Origin: Microcella alkaliphila
GTDB taxonomy: Bacteria > Actinomycetota > Actinomycetes > Actinomycetales > Microbacteriaceae
Length of the DNA stretch: 64,000 nt
NCBI RefSeq assembly: GCF_004216855.1
Contig: NZ_SGXT01000011.1
Location: 248,001 to 312,000 of the forward strand
Direction: 5' to 3'
The notes beneath the pieces are model-generated. The model did not search any database and was not told the DNA's origin. It worked only from the letters and a program-made list of their open reading frames with translations. Positions 9,326 to 17,071 of this stretch are shown in pieces; position 1 is the stretch's first letter; the number at the start of each line of letters is the position of its first letter. The translations under genes and the position numbers were made by a program.

Positions 9326-10999
9326 TCAGCCGAGCAGGGCGAACGTGAGCGTGTCGAGGCCGACACCGCCGATGTCGAGGGCGCGCTTGTGGAACGCCTT
9401 GTCGCTATAGTCGGCCCCCTCGCGCTGCGTGATCTCGGCGCGCAGGTTCTCCCAGATGCGCTGACCGACCTTGTACGACGGGGCCTGGCCCGGCCAGCCG
9501 AGGTAGCGGTTCACCTCGAAGTTCACGAAGCCATCGTTCATGTTCACGTTCTTGCGCATGAACGCGAAGGCGTCGTCGCTCGTCCAGACCTGACCCGTCT
9601 CGGGGTGGATCTTGCCGAGGTGCACGCCAATGTCGAGCACGACGCGGGCGGCGCGCATGCGCTGGCCGTCCAACATCCCGAGGCGGTCTGCCGGGTCGTC
9701 GAGGTAGCCGAGCTCCTCCATGAGGCGCTCGGCGTACAGGGCCCACCCCTCGGCGTGGCCACTCGTACCGGCGAGCAGGCGACGCCACGAGTTCAGCTGC
9801 GCGCGGTTGTAGACGGCCTGGCCGATCTGCAGGTGGTGACCCGGAACACCCTCGTGGTACACCGTCGTCGTCTCGCGCCACGTGTCGAACTCGTCGACCC
9901 CCTCCGGAATCGACCACCACATGCGGCCCGGGCGAGAGAAGTCGTCGGTCGGGCCGGTGTAGTAGATCGCGCCGCCGGGCGTGGGGGCGATCATGCACTC
10001 GAGCTTCTTGACGGGTTCGGGAATCTCAAAGTGCGTGCGCGACAGCTCATCGACGGCCGTGTCGCTCAGCTGCTGCATCCACTCGCGCAGGGCCTCGCGG
10101 CCGTGCAGTTTGCGCGTCGGGTCCTTTTCGAGGTGCGCAATGGCCTCCTCGACGCTCGCACCCGGCAGGATCTGGTCGGCAATACGCGTCTGCTCGTCGA
10201 CCATGCGGCGCAGTTCTTCGATGCCCCACTCGTACGTCTCGTCGAGGTCGATCGTCGCGCCGAGGAAGCGGCGCGATAGCAGCTCGTAGAGCTCGCGACC
10301 CACCGGGTCGTCGGCGCGCGCGGCGGGTGCCAGTTCGTTTTCGAGGAAGTCGCCGAACCGACCGTAGGCGTCGGAGGCCTGACGCGCGCCCTCGAGCAGA
10401 TCTCTCTTTAGGGCGTCGGGCACGTCGGCGCCGGTGGCGAGTTCGTGGAAGAACCCGTCGGCGGACGCGTTGGTGCGCACCTGGGTGAGCACCTCGCGCA
10501 CCTGGCGCACGGCGGGCGTGTTGCCGTTCGCGATGCCTTCACGCAGCGTCTCGGCGTAGCCGTCAAGCGCGTCGGACACGCGCGTGAGCTTCTTCGCGAT
10601 CGTCGACCAGTCATCGTCGGTGCCGGTGGGCATGAGGTCGTAGATCTCGCGGATGCCCTGGGCCGGCGACGCGAGGACGTTCAGGTCGCGCGCCTCCCAC
10701 CCGGCGTCGTCGAGTTCGAGGTCGAGCCGGAGCTCGGCGAGGAGGTCGGTCTTCGTGACACGGTCGGTGTCATCGACCGGGTCGACCGCTTCGAGTTTGC
10801 CGATTGTCGCGTTCGCGGCGCCGCGGATGGCGGCGCGGCCGTTCGGCGAGTAGTCCTGGTATCGCTCGAGGTCGCCGTCAGCGCCAATGTAGGTGGCCAG
10901 CTCGGGGCTGAAGGCGACGAGGGTGTCAACCCACTCTTCAGCGATGCGGTCGATCTCGGTGGGCGTACGCGCTTCGTGAGCGCCGGTGCTCTCAGTCAT
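9326..10999 (-). CDS. DUF885 family protein (putative zinc-dependent peptidase-like)
   Basis: The protein has 557 residues, the usual length for DUF885. The hallmark YHEGVPGHH is at about residue 381-389, and HAEGWALYAE follows near 415. Together these resemble a metallopeptidase HExxH-type site with a downstream Glu. There is no signal peptide, so it is probably cytoplasmic. The substrate is not known; distant resemblance to carboxypeptidases is family knowledge rather than something proven here. ATG at 10999 was chosen: it lies 10 nt after the polA stop. No Shine-Dalgarno is visible, and TAGGCT, whose TAG is the polA stop codon, ends 7 nt before the ATG. Confidence 0.87.
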   Translation of the reverse strand: MTESTGAHEARTPTEIDRIAEEWVDTLVAFSPELATYIGADGDLERYQDYSPNGRAAIRGAANATIGKLEAVDPVDDTDRVTKTDLLAELRLDLELDDAGWEARDLNVLASPAQGIREIYDLMPTGTDDDWSTIAKKLTRVSDALDGYAETLREGIANGNTPAVRQVREVLTQVRTNASADGFFHELATGADVPDALKRDLLEGARQASDAYGRFGDFLENELAPAARADDPVGRELYELLSRRFLGATIDLDETYEWGIEELRRMVDEQTRIADQILPGASVEEAIAHLEKDPTRKLHGREALREWMQQLSDTAVDELSRTHFEIPEPVKKLECMIAPTPGGAIYYTGPTDDFSRPGRMWWSIPEGVDEFDTWRETTTVYHEGVPGHHLQIGQAVYNRAQLNSWRRLLAGTSGHAEGWALYAERLMEELGYLDDPADRLGMLDGQRMRAARVVLDIGVHLGKIHPETGQVWTSDDAFAFMRKNVNMNDGFVNFEVNRYLGWPGQAPSYKVGQRIWENLRAEITQREGADYSDKAFHKRALDIGGVGLDTLTFALLG

Positions 11000-11006
11000 G
11001 GATTCG

Positions 11007-11012
11007 AGCCTA
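11007..11012 (-). promoter_or_regulatory. Predicted -10 element of the DUF885 gene, overlapping the polA stop codon
   Basis: TAGGCT on the minus strand, with 7 nt between it and the ATG at 10999. The first three bases are the polA TAG stop. This would make a leaderless internal start separate from polA read-through. Confidence 0.45.
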
Positions 11013-13670
11013 GTGCGCGGCCTCGTTCCAGTTCTGGCCCACTCCCACCTGCACGTCCAGCGGTACCGATAGCTCGGCCGCGCCACCCATGCGGGCGCGC
11101 ACGAGTTCTTCCAGATCGTCGCGCTCGCCGGGAGCGACCTCGAACACGAGCTCATCGTGCACCTGCAGCAGCAGTCGCGACTGCAGTCCACGGTCGCGAA
11201 GATCATCGGCCACCCCGAGCATCGCGATTTTGATGATGTCGGCGGCTGTTCCCTGAATGGGAGCGTTGAGCGCAGCGCGCTCAGCGTTCTCGCGCAGCAC
11301 CCGGTTCGGCGAATTCAGGTCGCCGAACGGCCTGCGGCGGCCGAAGATCGTCTCGGTGTATCCGTCGGCGCGGGCCTGGTCAACGACACTGCGCAGATAG
11401 TCACGCACGGCCCCGAAGCGGGCGAAGTAGTCGGTCATCAGCTGCTTCGCCTCAGCCGTCTCGATGCCCAGCTGCTTACTGAGCCCGAACGCGCTCAGGC
11501 CGTACGCGAGCCCGTAACTCATGGCCTTGACCTTGGTGCGCATGGTGGGCGTCACCTCGCTGGGCTCGACGCCGAAAATGCGGGCGCCCACGAACCGGTG
11601 CAGGTCTTCGCCCGTGCGGAACGCCTCGATCAGCCCCTCATCACCCGACAGGTGCGCCATGATGCGCATCTCAATCTGCGAATAGTCGGCCGTGAGCAGG
11701 CCCTCGAAACCGTCCCCCGCGATGAACGCGGCGCGGATGCGGTGGCCCACATCGGTGCGCACCGGGATGTTTTGCAGGTTGGGGTCGGTTGACGACACGC
11801 GCCCCGTCGAGGTGCCCGTCTGCTCGTAGGTGGTGTGGATGCGACCGTCATCGCGCACCGCCTTGTCGAGGCTTTCGACGATCTGCCCAAGCTTGGTCGC
11901 GTCGCGGTGCTCGAGCAGGATGCCGAGGAAGGGGTGCGGGTGCTTCGCCTGCAGCTCGGCCAGCGCTGCCGCGTCGGTCGAATAGCCGGTCTTCGTTGCG
12001 CGGGTCTTCGGCATACCGAGCTCATCGAACAACACCTGCTGCAGCTGCTTGGGCGAGCCGAGGTTCACCTCGCGACCGATTTCGGCAAACGCCCTCTCCG
12101 CGAGCCCCGCCGCGGTCTCGGACAGTTCGCGACGCAGGGACTGCAGACCGTCGCGGTCGACGGCGACGCCGATCGCCTCCATGCGGGCCAGTACGGGCGC
12201 GAGCGGCACCTCGATGTCGGTGAGCACACGGGTCGACCCCTCGTCGAGACGCTCACGCTGCGCCCGCGCGACCCGCAGCAGGTACCACGCGCTGGTTGCG
12301 GCCGGCACGGCCTCGGTGTCGGGCAGCAGCTGGTTGGGGTCGGCCTGCGGCAGGGTCTCGCCGAGCACGCCGTCGACGATCTCGGCGAGGTTTGCGGTGC
12401 GCGTGCCGGGGGCACGCAGCCACGCGGCGAGCTTGGCGTCCCATGCGATGCCGGCAACGGGCATCCCGACGGGGTCGAGCAGTGCGGTGAGCTGCTTGGC
12501 GTCAGCGACAACCTTGGGGCTGTCGCTCGCCAGCCACTCCTCGAGGGCGGCGTAGTCGGGTCGATGCGCGGCCCAGTTCACCTGCACGGTCTCGCGGTCG
12601 TTCGCGAGCCCGATGGCGCGCAGCTCGCCGCCGTCGGACTCAGCGACCACCGCCAACTCGGTCGCGCCGTTCGCCCGCAGCCACGCGGCCAGCTCTTCGT
12701 CGACGAGGGTGCGGACAGCGGGGGCGGCATCGCGCGCGGCGGCTCCCACGTCGACTGCCTCCCCCATGTCAGCGCCCTCAGCGGCGGCGATCTTCAGTAC
12801 GCGCTCGGTCAGCGTGCGGAACTGCAGTCGCTCAAAAATGCTCTTGACTGCGGGCACGTCCATTGGCTTGCGTTCGAGGTCGGTGGGGCCGACCGGCAGT
12901 TCGACATCGGTCACGAGACGGTTGAGGCGCCGGTTGCGCTCGGCGCGGTCACGCTGCTCACGCAGGTTATTGCCGACAACGCCCGTGATCTCGTCGGCGT
13001 GCTCGAGCAGGGCATCGAGAGAGCCGTACTGGGTGATCCACTTCACGGCCGTCTTCTCACCGACCTTGTCGACGCCCGGAAGGTTGTCGCTCGTCTCGCC
13101 CACCAGCGCCGCGATCTCGGGGTACTGCTCGGGGTTGATGCCGTAGCGCTCGCGTACCGCGTCTGGGTCGTAGCGCTTCAGTTCACTCACGCCGCGGGCG
13201 TTCGGGTAGAGAAGCGTGACCCGGTCGTTCACCAACTGAATGGTGTCGCGGTCGCCCGACACCACAAGCACGTCAAAGCCCTGCTCAGACCCCTGGCGCG
13301 CGAGGGTGGCGAGAATGTCGTCGGCTTCGAAGTCTTCCTTCGTGATGGTGGTGACACTCATCGCCTCCAGCGCCTCCTGCAAGAGCGGCACCTGACCGAC
13401 GAACTCCGGCGGCGTCTCGCCGCGGGTGCCCTTGTACTCGGGGTACTCCCGAGTGCGGAAAGAGTGTCGGGAGATGTCGAAAGCGACGGCAACGTGGGTC
13501 GGCTTCTCTTTCGCGAGCAGCCCCAAGAACATCGAAATGAAGCCGTGGATCGCGTTCGTGTGCTGCCCGTCGCGCGTGACGAAGCTGTCCACGGGGAGGG
13601 CGTAGAAGGCCCGAAACGCCAGCGAGTGGCCGTCGACAATGAGCAGAGTAGGCTTTGCGGAGTCCGTCAC
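11010..13670 (-). CDS. polA: DNA polymerase I
   Basis: The protein has 886 residues from GTG at 13670. It is the repair and Okazaki-fragment polymerase. The 5'-3' (FEN-like) exonuclease domain is at about 1-300 (LLIVDGHSLAFRAFYAL, FEADDILATLA, SGDRDTIQLV, GEKTAVKW). The 3'-5' exonuclease-like domain at about 310-490 lacks the DxE metal ligands. The family A polymerase domain at about 510-886 has LTADYSQIEMR, the O-helix KAMSYGLAYGLSAFG and the LQVHDELVFEV motif. Tyr719 occupies the position of E. coli Phe762. The start codon has no Shine-Dalgarno; TAGGCT ends 7 nt upstream. The longer open frame upstream overlaps the divergent thioesterase gene and is not protein-like. Confidence 0.97.
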   Translation of the reverse strand: MTDSAKPTLLIVDGHSLAFRAFYALPVDSFVTRDGQHTNAIHGFISMFLGLLAKEKPTHVAVAFDISRHSFRTREYPEYKGTRGETPPEFVGQVPLLQEALEAMSVTTITKEDFEADDILATLARQGSEQGFDVLVVSGDRDTIQLVNDRVTLLYPNARGVSELKRYDPDAVRERYGINPEQYPEIAALVGETSDNLPGVDKVGEKTAVKWITQYGSLDALLEHADEITGVVGNNLREQRDRAERNRRLNRLVTDVELPVGPTDLERKPMDVPAVKSIFERLQFRTLTERVLKIAAAEGADMGEAVDVGAAARDAAPAVRTLVDEELAAWLRANGATELAVVAESDGGELRAIGLANDRETVQVNWAAHRPDYAALEEWLASDSPKVVADAKQLTALLDPVGMPVAGIAWDAKLAAWLRAPGTRTANLAEIVDGVLGETLPQADPNQLLPDTEAVPAATSAWYLLRVARAQRERLDEGSTRVLTDIEVPLAPVLARMEAIGVAVDRDGLQSLRRELSETAAGLAERAFAEIGREVNLGSPKQLQQVLFDELGMPKTRATKTGYSTDAAALAELQAKHPHPFLGILLEHRDATKLGQIVESLDKAVRDDGRIHTTYEQTGTSTGRVSSTDPNLQNIPVRTDVGHRIRAAFIAGDGFEGLLTADYSQIEMRIMAHLSGDEGLIEAFRTGEDLHRFVGARIFGVEPSEVTPTMRTKVKAMSYGLAYGLSAFGLSKQLGIETAEAKQLMTDYFARFGAVRDYLRSVVDQARADGYTETIFGRRRPFGDLNSPNRVLRENAERAALNAPIQGTAADIIKIAMLGVADDLRDRGLQSRLLLQVHDELVFEVAPGERDDLEELVRARMGGAAELSVPLDVQVGVGQNWNEAAH

Positions 13671-13677
13671 GCCCGCC

Positions 13678-13683
13678 AGCCTA
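13678..13683 (-). promoter_or_regulatory. Predicted -10 element of polA (leaderless start)
   Basis: TAGGCT on the minus strand, with a 7-nt gap to the GTG at 13670. +1 is predicted at the G of the start codon. No ribosome binding site or clear -35 was seen. Confidence 0.55.
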
Positions 13684-13736
13684 ACGGCGTGCGCCGACGC
13701 GGCCCCGAGACCGCCCGACGCCCGTGAGGAGAACCT

Positions 13737-14162
13737 GTGACGCGCATCCCCGATGACCTCGACCCGGAGCTCGTTGCCCGCCTCGTGGAAACCGGCGGGG
13801 GCGCGCTCACCCGGAAGATGGGCATCGAATTTCTCGAGCTGTCGGCCGAGAAGTCGGTCGCGACGATGCCCGTCGACGGCAACACGCAGGTGATCGGGCT
13901 GCTGCACGGCGGCGCCCACGTCGTGCTCGGCGAAAGCCTCGGGTCGATCTCGTCGGCGATCCACGCCGGCCCTGGCCGCTATGCGGTGGGCATCGAGATC
14001 AACGCCACCCACTCGCGTTCCGTCACGAGCGGCGTCGTGACCGGCACCTGCACGGCGCTCGTGCTCGGGCGCACGCTTGCCACCCACGAGATTGTCATCC
14101 GCGACGAGGAGGGCCGCCGGCTCTCGACGGTGCGCATGACGAACATGCTCCGTGACCGGTAA
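13737..14162 (+). CDS. Hotdog-fold thioesterase (PaaI/YdiI-like)
   Basis: The protein has 141 residues from GTG at 13737, which follows a good AGGAG ribosome binding site. The single hotdog domain shows GIEFLELSAEKSVATMPVD, then LHGGAHVVLGESLGS (the conserved HGG and catalytic-Glu region), then INATHSRS. This fits acyl-CoA thioesterases of the PaaI family, which includes 1,4-dihydroxy-2-naphthoyl-CoA thioesterase of menaquinone synthesis. The exact substrate cannot be read from sequence. It is divergent from polA and convergent with pdtaR. Confidence 0.88.
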   Translation: MTRIPDDLDPELVARLVETGGGALTRKMGIEFLELSAEKSVATMPVDGNTQVIGLLHGGAHVVLGESLGSISSAIHAGPGRYAVGIEINATHSRSVTSGVVTGTCTALVLGRTLATHEIVIRDEEGRRLSTVRMTNMLRDR

Positions 14163-14186
14163 CGGTCGGCATGCGCGGGGCGCGAG

Positions 14187-14816
14187 CTACTGGTCGTCGT
14201 CCTTCTTCGGCGCGTCCTTCTTCGGCGCTAGCTGGTCGATGATCGCCTGAGCGACGGCCTGCATCGTCGTACGACGGTCCATCGACGCCTTCTGAATCCA
14301 GCGGAACGCCTCGGGCTCGGTGAGGCCCATGCGCTCGTTGAGCAGCCCCTTGGCGCGGTCGACGAGCTTGCGGGTCTCGAAACGCTCGGCCATGTCAGCG
14401 ATCTCGGCCTCGAGGGTGATGATCTGCTGGTACCTGCTGAGGGCGATCTCGATCGCAGGAAGCAAGTCATTCTGCGTGAAGGGCTTCACGACGTAGGCGA
14501 GAGCGCCGGCCTCGCTGGCCTGCTCGACCAGCTCCTTCTGGCTGAACGCGGTCAGCAGCACGACGGGCGCGATGTGGTTTTCGCTGAGGCGCTTCGCGGC
14601 CTCGATGCCGTCGAGCTTCGGCATGCGCACGTCCATCACGACGAGGTCGGGGCGCAGCTCCGTGGCGACCTCGACAGCGGCCTCGCCGTCGCCCACGTCG
14701 GCGACGACGTCGTAGCCGTTGTCGCGCAGAATCTCGACGATGTCCATCCGAATCAGCGACTCGTCTTCGGCGACGACGACACGGCGGGGGGCGGTGGTCT
14801 GCTGCTCATCACTCAC
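14187..14816 (-). CDS. pdtaR: PdtaR-type response regulator with ANTAR RNA-binding domain
   Basis: The protein has 209 residues. The receiver domain at about 10-125 has the acidic pair VVVAEDES, phosphoacceptor VVMDVRMP and Lys in VVKPF. The ANTAR domain at about 140-195 has the three-helix pattern RKLVDRAKGLLNERMGLTEPEAFRWIQ. The tail is Lys/Asp-rich. ANTAR proteins bind paired RNA hairpins and act as antiterminators. The family member in Mycobacterium tuberculosis is Rv1626, which likewise sits near polA. No partner histidine kinase is in the window. The start is GTG at 14816; TAGGCT ends 7 nt upstream and no Shine-Dalgarno is seen, which predicts a leaderless mRNA. Confidence 0.93.
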   Translation of the reverse strand: MSDEQQTTAPRRVVVAEDESLIRMDIVEILRDNGYDVVADVGDGEAAVEVATELRPDLVVMDVRMPKLDGIEAAKRLSENHIAPVVLLTAFSQKELVEQASEAGALAYVVKPFTQNDLLPAIEIALSRYQQIITLEAEIADMAERFETRKLVDRAKGLLNERMGLTEPEAFRWIQKASMDRRTTMQAVAQAIIDQLAPKKDAPKKDDDQ

Positions 14817-14823
14817 GACGAGA

Positions 14824-14829
14824 AGCCTA
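14824..14829 (-). promoter_or_regulatory. Predicted -10 element of pdtaR (leaderless start)
   Basis: TAGGCT on the minus strand, separated by 7 nt from the GTG at 14816. A plus-strand TATGGT (14833-14838) a few bases away may be the -10 of the divergent tRNA-Leu gene. Confidence 0.5.
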
Positions 14830-14870
14830 CGGTATGGTCACTACGCGAGCATCGATGGGGATGAACGCAA

Positions 14871-14953
14871 GCCGGCTTGGCGGAATGGTAGACGCGACGC
14901 ACTCAAAATGCGTTGTCCGAAAGGGCGTGTGGGTTCGAGTCCCACAGCCGGTA
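14871..14953 (+). tRNA. tRNA-Leu (anticodon CAA)
   Basis: The 83-nt cloverleaf folds by eye. The acceptor stem is GCCGGCT (14871-14877) with AGCCGGT (14946-14952), including a G-U pair at position 1. The anticodon stem ACGCA/TGCGT encloses CTCAAAA, so the anticodon is CAA. A long variable arm (class II) precedes the T arm GTGGG-TTCGAGT-CCCAC. The discriminator is A. The 3' CCA is not encoded (CTG follows). It reads UUG leucine codons, which are rare in such a GC-rich genome. Confidence 0.95.
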
Positions 14954-15067
14954 CTGTGCGGGCGCCGATCACACGGCCTCGTAGCGTGACAGTGGCGCGG
15001 GGTCAACCCCGGTGACGCTGACACGCGTGCACGTTTGGCTGGTGGTTCTCGAACGAAGGAGATCACC

Positions 15068-15655
15068 ATGACCACCGCACGTTCCACCAGTTCAGCCCAC
15101 GATCCCGCGGGCCGTCCCGCCCACGCCGATGAGGGTGTCGCCGTCGGATCGGCATTTCTCGGGTGGCTCACCGCCACGGGTGCCGCTCTTCTGCTCACCG
15201 CCTTCGTCGCCGGCATCGGGGCCGCGATCGGGCTCGGCGCAGCAGAGACACCAGAGGAGGCCGTCGACGGAGCGCTCTCTGAGGCAACCACGATCAGCGT
15301 CGTGGGGGCAATCATCCTCGCCCTCGCCCTGTTCATTGCCTACGTCGCCGGCGGGTACGTCGCCGGCCGCATGGCCCGCGTCTCCGGTGTGATGCAGGGG
15401 TTCGTCGTGTGGCTGTGGGCAGTCGCCTTCACGGTCGTCGTCGGCATACTGGCGGCGATTGGCGGCGCTCAGCTCGACGGCTTTGCCCGCGTGGACGGGT
15501 TCCCGCTCTTGGCGCTGACCGGAGCCGAGCTCACGGCGACCAGCATCATCACGATCGTGGTCGTTGCCGCGGTGTCGTTGGGCGGCGCGATTCTCGGCAG
15601 CATGGCCGGCACGCGGCATCGTCACACCGGCGACCCCACCGTCGTCGCGTCCTAG
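15068..15655 (+). CDS. Small integral membrane protein of unknown function
   Basis: The protein has 195 residues from ATG at 15068, preceded by a strong AAGGAG. A polar N-terminus of about 30 residues is followed by four hydrophobic segments (about 32-58, 78-100, 112-135, 155-180). Between segments one and two lies a short acidic stretch (AAETPEEAVDGALSE). A GYVAGRMAR motif follows the second segment. It looks like an actinobacterial four-helix membrane protein; I do not recognise a named family. It is a monocistronic plus-strand gene between tRNA-Leu and a convergent glycosyltransferase, closed by a strong hairpin. Confidence 0.75.
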   Translation: MTTARSTSSAHDPAGRPAHADEGVAVGSAFLGWLTATGAALLLTAFVAGIGAAIGLGAAETPEEAVDGALSEATTISVVGAIILALALFIAYVAGGYVAGRMARVSGVMQGFVVWLWAVAFTVVVGILAAIGGAQLDGFARVDGFPLLALTGAELTATSIITIVVVAAVSLGGAILGSMAGTRHRHTGDPTVVAS

Positions 15656-15660
15656 AGCGT

Positions 15661-15692
15661 GCGGGGAGCCGCTACGGCTGGCGGCTCTCCGC
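15661..15692. terminator. Bidirectional terminator hairpin
   Basis: GCGGGGAGCCGC (15661-15672) pairs with GCGGCTCTCCGC (15681-15692) over an 8-nt loop. The stem is 12 bp with one G-T pair. It lies 5 nt past the plus-strand membrane protein stop and overlaps the last codons of the minus-strand glycosyltransferase, so it can serve both. No T-run. Confidence 0.6.
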
Positions 15693-16973
15693 GCCGACCC
15701 GCTCGAGTACGTCCGCGGCGCGGCGGAGGCCGTCGCGAGCACGAATGGCTTCACCCGCCGCTCGCACGCGCTCGATGTGGGCCGCATCGCTGAGTTGCTC
15801 GTCGATCGCGGCCCGCAGCTCGACGGCCGTGAACCCGTAGGTGGGTAGGCGCCGGCCGTAGCCGCACTCGTGCACGCGCTGGGCGTTGTCGTACTGGTCC
15901 CAGAAGAGGGGCAGCAGCACCATGGGCTTGCCGAAGTGCATCGCCTCGGTGGTCGTGTTGTTTCCACCGTGGGTGATGACGAGGTCCACGAGCGGCAGGA
16001 TGCGCGTCTGCGGCAGGAATTCCTCCCCCCAGCAGTTCGCCGGCAATTCGAACTCGTCGTGGCGGGGGCCCTTTGACACGATGACCCGGTACGGGCCGTC
16101 CGCGAGAGCATCCAGCACCGACTGCACGAGCGCGATGTCGGCGCTGCCGAGCGAGCCGAGGCTGAAGTAGATCAGCGGGTCATCGCCGTTGCGCAAATGC
16201 TCGGGCAGCTCGAAGGCGTCGTCGGTGTCGCGCACCGAGGAGTCGAGTCGCGTCCACGTGTTGGCGGGCGGGCGGGCATCCGTGTAGTCGAGCTCTTCCG
16301 GGTAGACGTAGAGATTCGCCACGCCTGAGTGGATGAAATCGAGGTCGCCGAGCGGCGGTGCGCCCTGCGCCTCGACCCAGGCGGCAAAGTCCTCCCACAT
16401 CGGCCGGTGGGTGCGGTCGTACTCGTCACGGAAGGTCGCCCACTGGTCCGCCTCGTGCTCGCCGAGCCCGGAGAACACGGGAGCGACGCCATCAGCGCGA
16501 ACCTCCAGCGGGTTGCAGCTGACGATGCGGACGAAGGGTTTCCCCGCCGTGACGAGGGCGGGAAAGCACAGCACGTTGTCTTCGATGATCACGTCGGGTT
16601 GCACTCGGCCGATGATGTCGCGCAGCTGCGGTTCGCAGTGCTTCGCACCGTCGATCAATTCTTGCCAGATGGGGGCAACGACCGTCTCGAGTTGTTCGAT
16701 CGTGTCTTTGCGGAACTCTGGCTTGATCGCGTTGATGTAGTCCTTCCAGAACTGTCCCGCTGACTGCTCGGCCGCATCCCCCTCGGGCGGTGGCGCGAGG
16801 TCGACGAGATCCTCCTCGAAGCCGAGCGGCGCGAGTTTGCCCGCCCAGGACGCCTCGGCGGCGAAGACGACGCGGTGGCCCCGCTTCACGAGCTCGGCGC
16901 CGATGCCGACGCAGTTGTTGGTCGGGCCGTAGGCGCTCTCGGGCATGAACAGGAACGTCAACGGTGCGGTCAT
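15672..16973 (-). CDS. GT1/MGT-like glycosyltransferase
   Basis: The protein has 433 residues with a GT-B fold. The N-terminus (LTFLFMPESAYGPTNNCVGIGAELVKRGH) is the acceptor half. The C-terminal half carries the nucleotide-sugar signature IYFSLGSLG and VITHGGNNTTTEAMHFGKPMVLLPLFWDQYDNAQR, as in UDP-glycosyltransferases and macrolide glycosyltransferases. Donor and acceptor are unknown; glycolipid or natural-product glycosylation are both possible. ATG at 16973 was chosen because it has GAGGAGG about 9 nt upstream; upstream ATGs extend into the divergent control region. It is divergent from the kinase gene at 17072. Confidence 0.85.
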   Translation of the reverse strand: MTAPLTFLFMPESAYGPTNNCVGIGAELVKRGHRVVFAAEASWAGKLAPLGFEEDLVDLAPPPEGDAAEQSAGQFWKDYINAIKPEFRKDTIEQLETVVAPIWQELIDGAKHCEPQLRDIIGRVQPDVIIEDNVLCFPALVTAGKPFVRIVSCNPLEVRADGVAPVFSGLGEHEADQWATFRDEYDRTHRPMWEDFAAWVEAQGAPPLGDLDFIHSGVANLYVYPEELDYTDARPPANTWTRLDSSVRDTDDAFELPEHLRNGDDPLIYFSLGSLGSADIALVQSVLDALADGPYRVIVSKGPRHDEFELPANCWGEEFLPQTRILPLVDLVITHGGNNTTTEAMHFGKPMVLLPLFWDQYDNAQRVHECGYGRRLPTYGFTAVELRAAIDEQLSDAAHIERVRAAGEAIRARDGLRRAADVLERVGAESRQP

Positions 16974-17048
16974 CAGCGCGGCCCTCCTCGTCTCGCGCAG
17001 CACCGTCGCCGCGCGCTTCTCCCCCATCCTCACACTACGAACGGGCAT

Positions 17049-17061
17049 CTGGCAGTGCCAG
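17049..17061. repeat. Palindrome in a divergent promoter region (possible operator)
   Basis: CTGGCA-G-TGCCAG is a perfect 6-bp inverted repeat with one central base. It lies about 11 bp before the kinase start codon at 17072 and upstream of a minus-strand TAGTGT that could be the -10 of the glycosyltransferase. No regulator gene is adjacent. Confidence 0.35.
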
Positions 17062-17071
17062 GATGGGGACC

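Noticed and set aside
13671-14087. N-terminal extension of polA by 139 codons
   Set aside because: The extension is antisense to the thioesterase gene and lacks polymerase homology; the FEN-like domain begins at GTG 13670.
14998-15011. CGGGG-TCAA-CCCCG as a terminator for tRNA-Leu
   Set aside because: The stem is only 5 bp, lies 45 nt past the tRNA and has no T-run; too weak to call.
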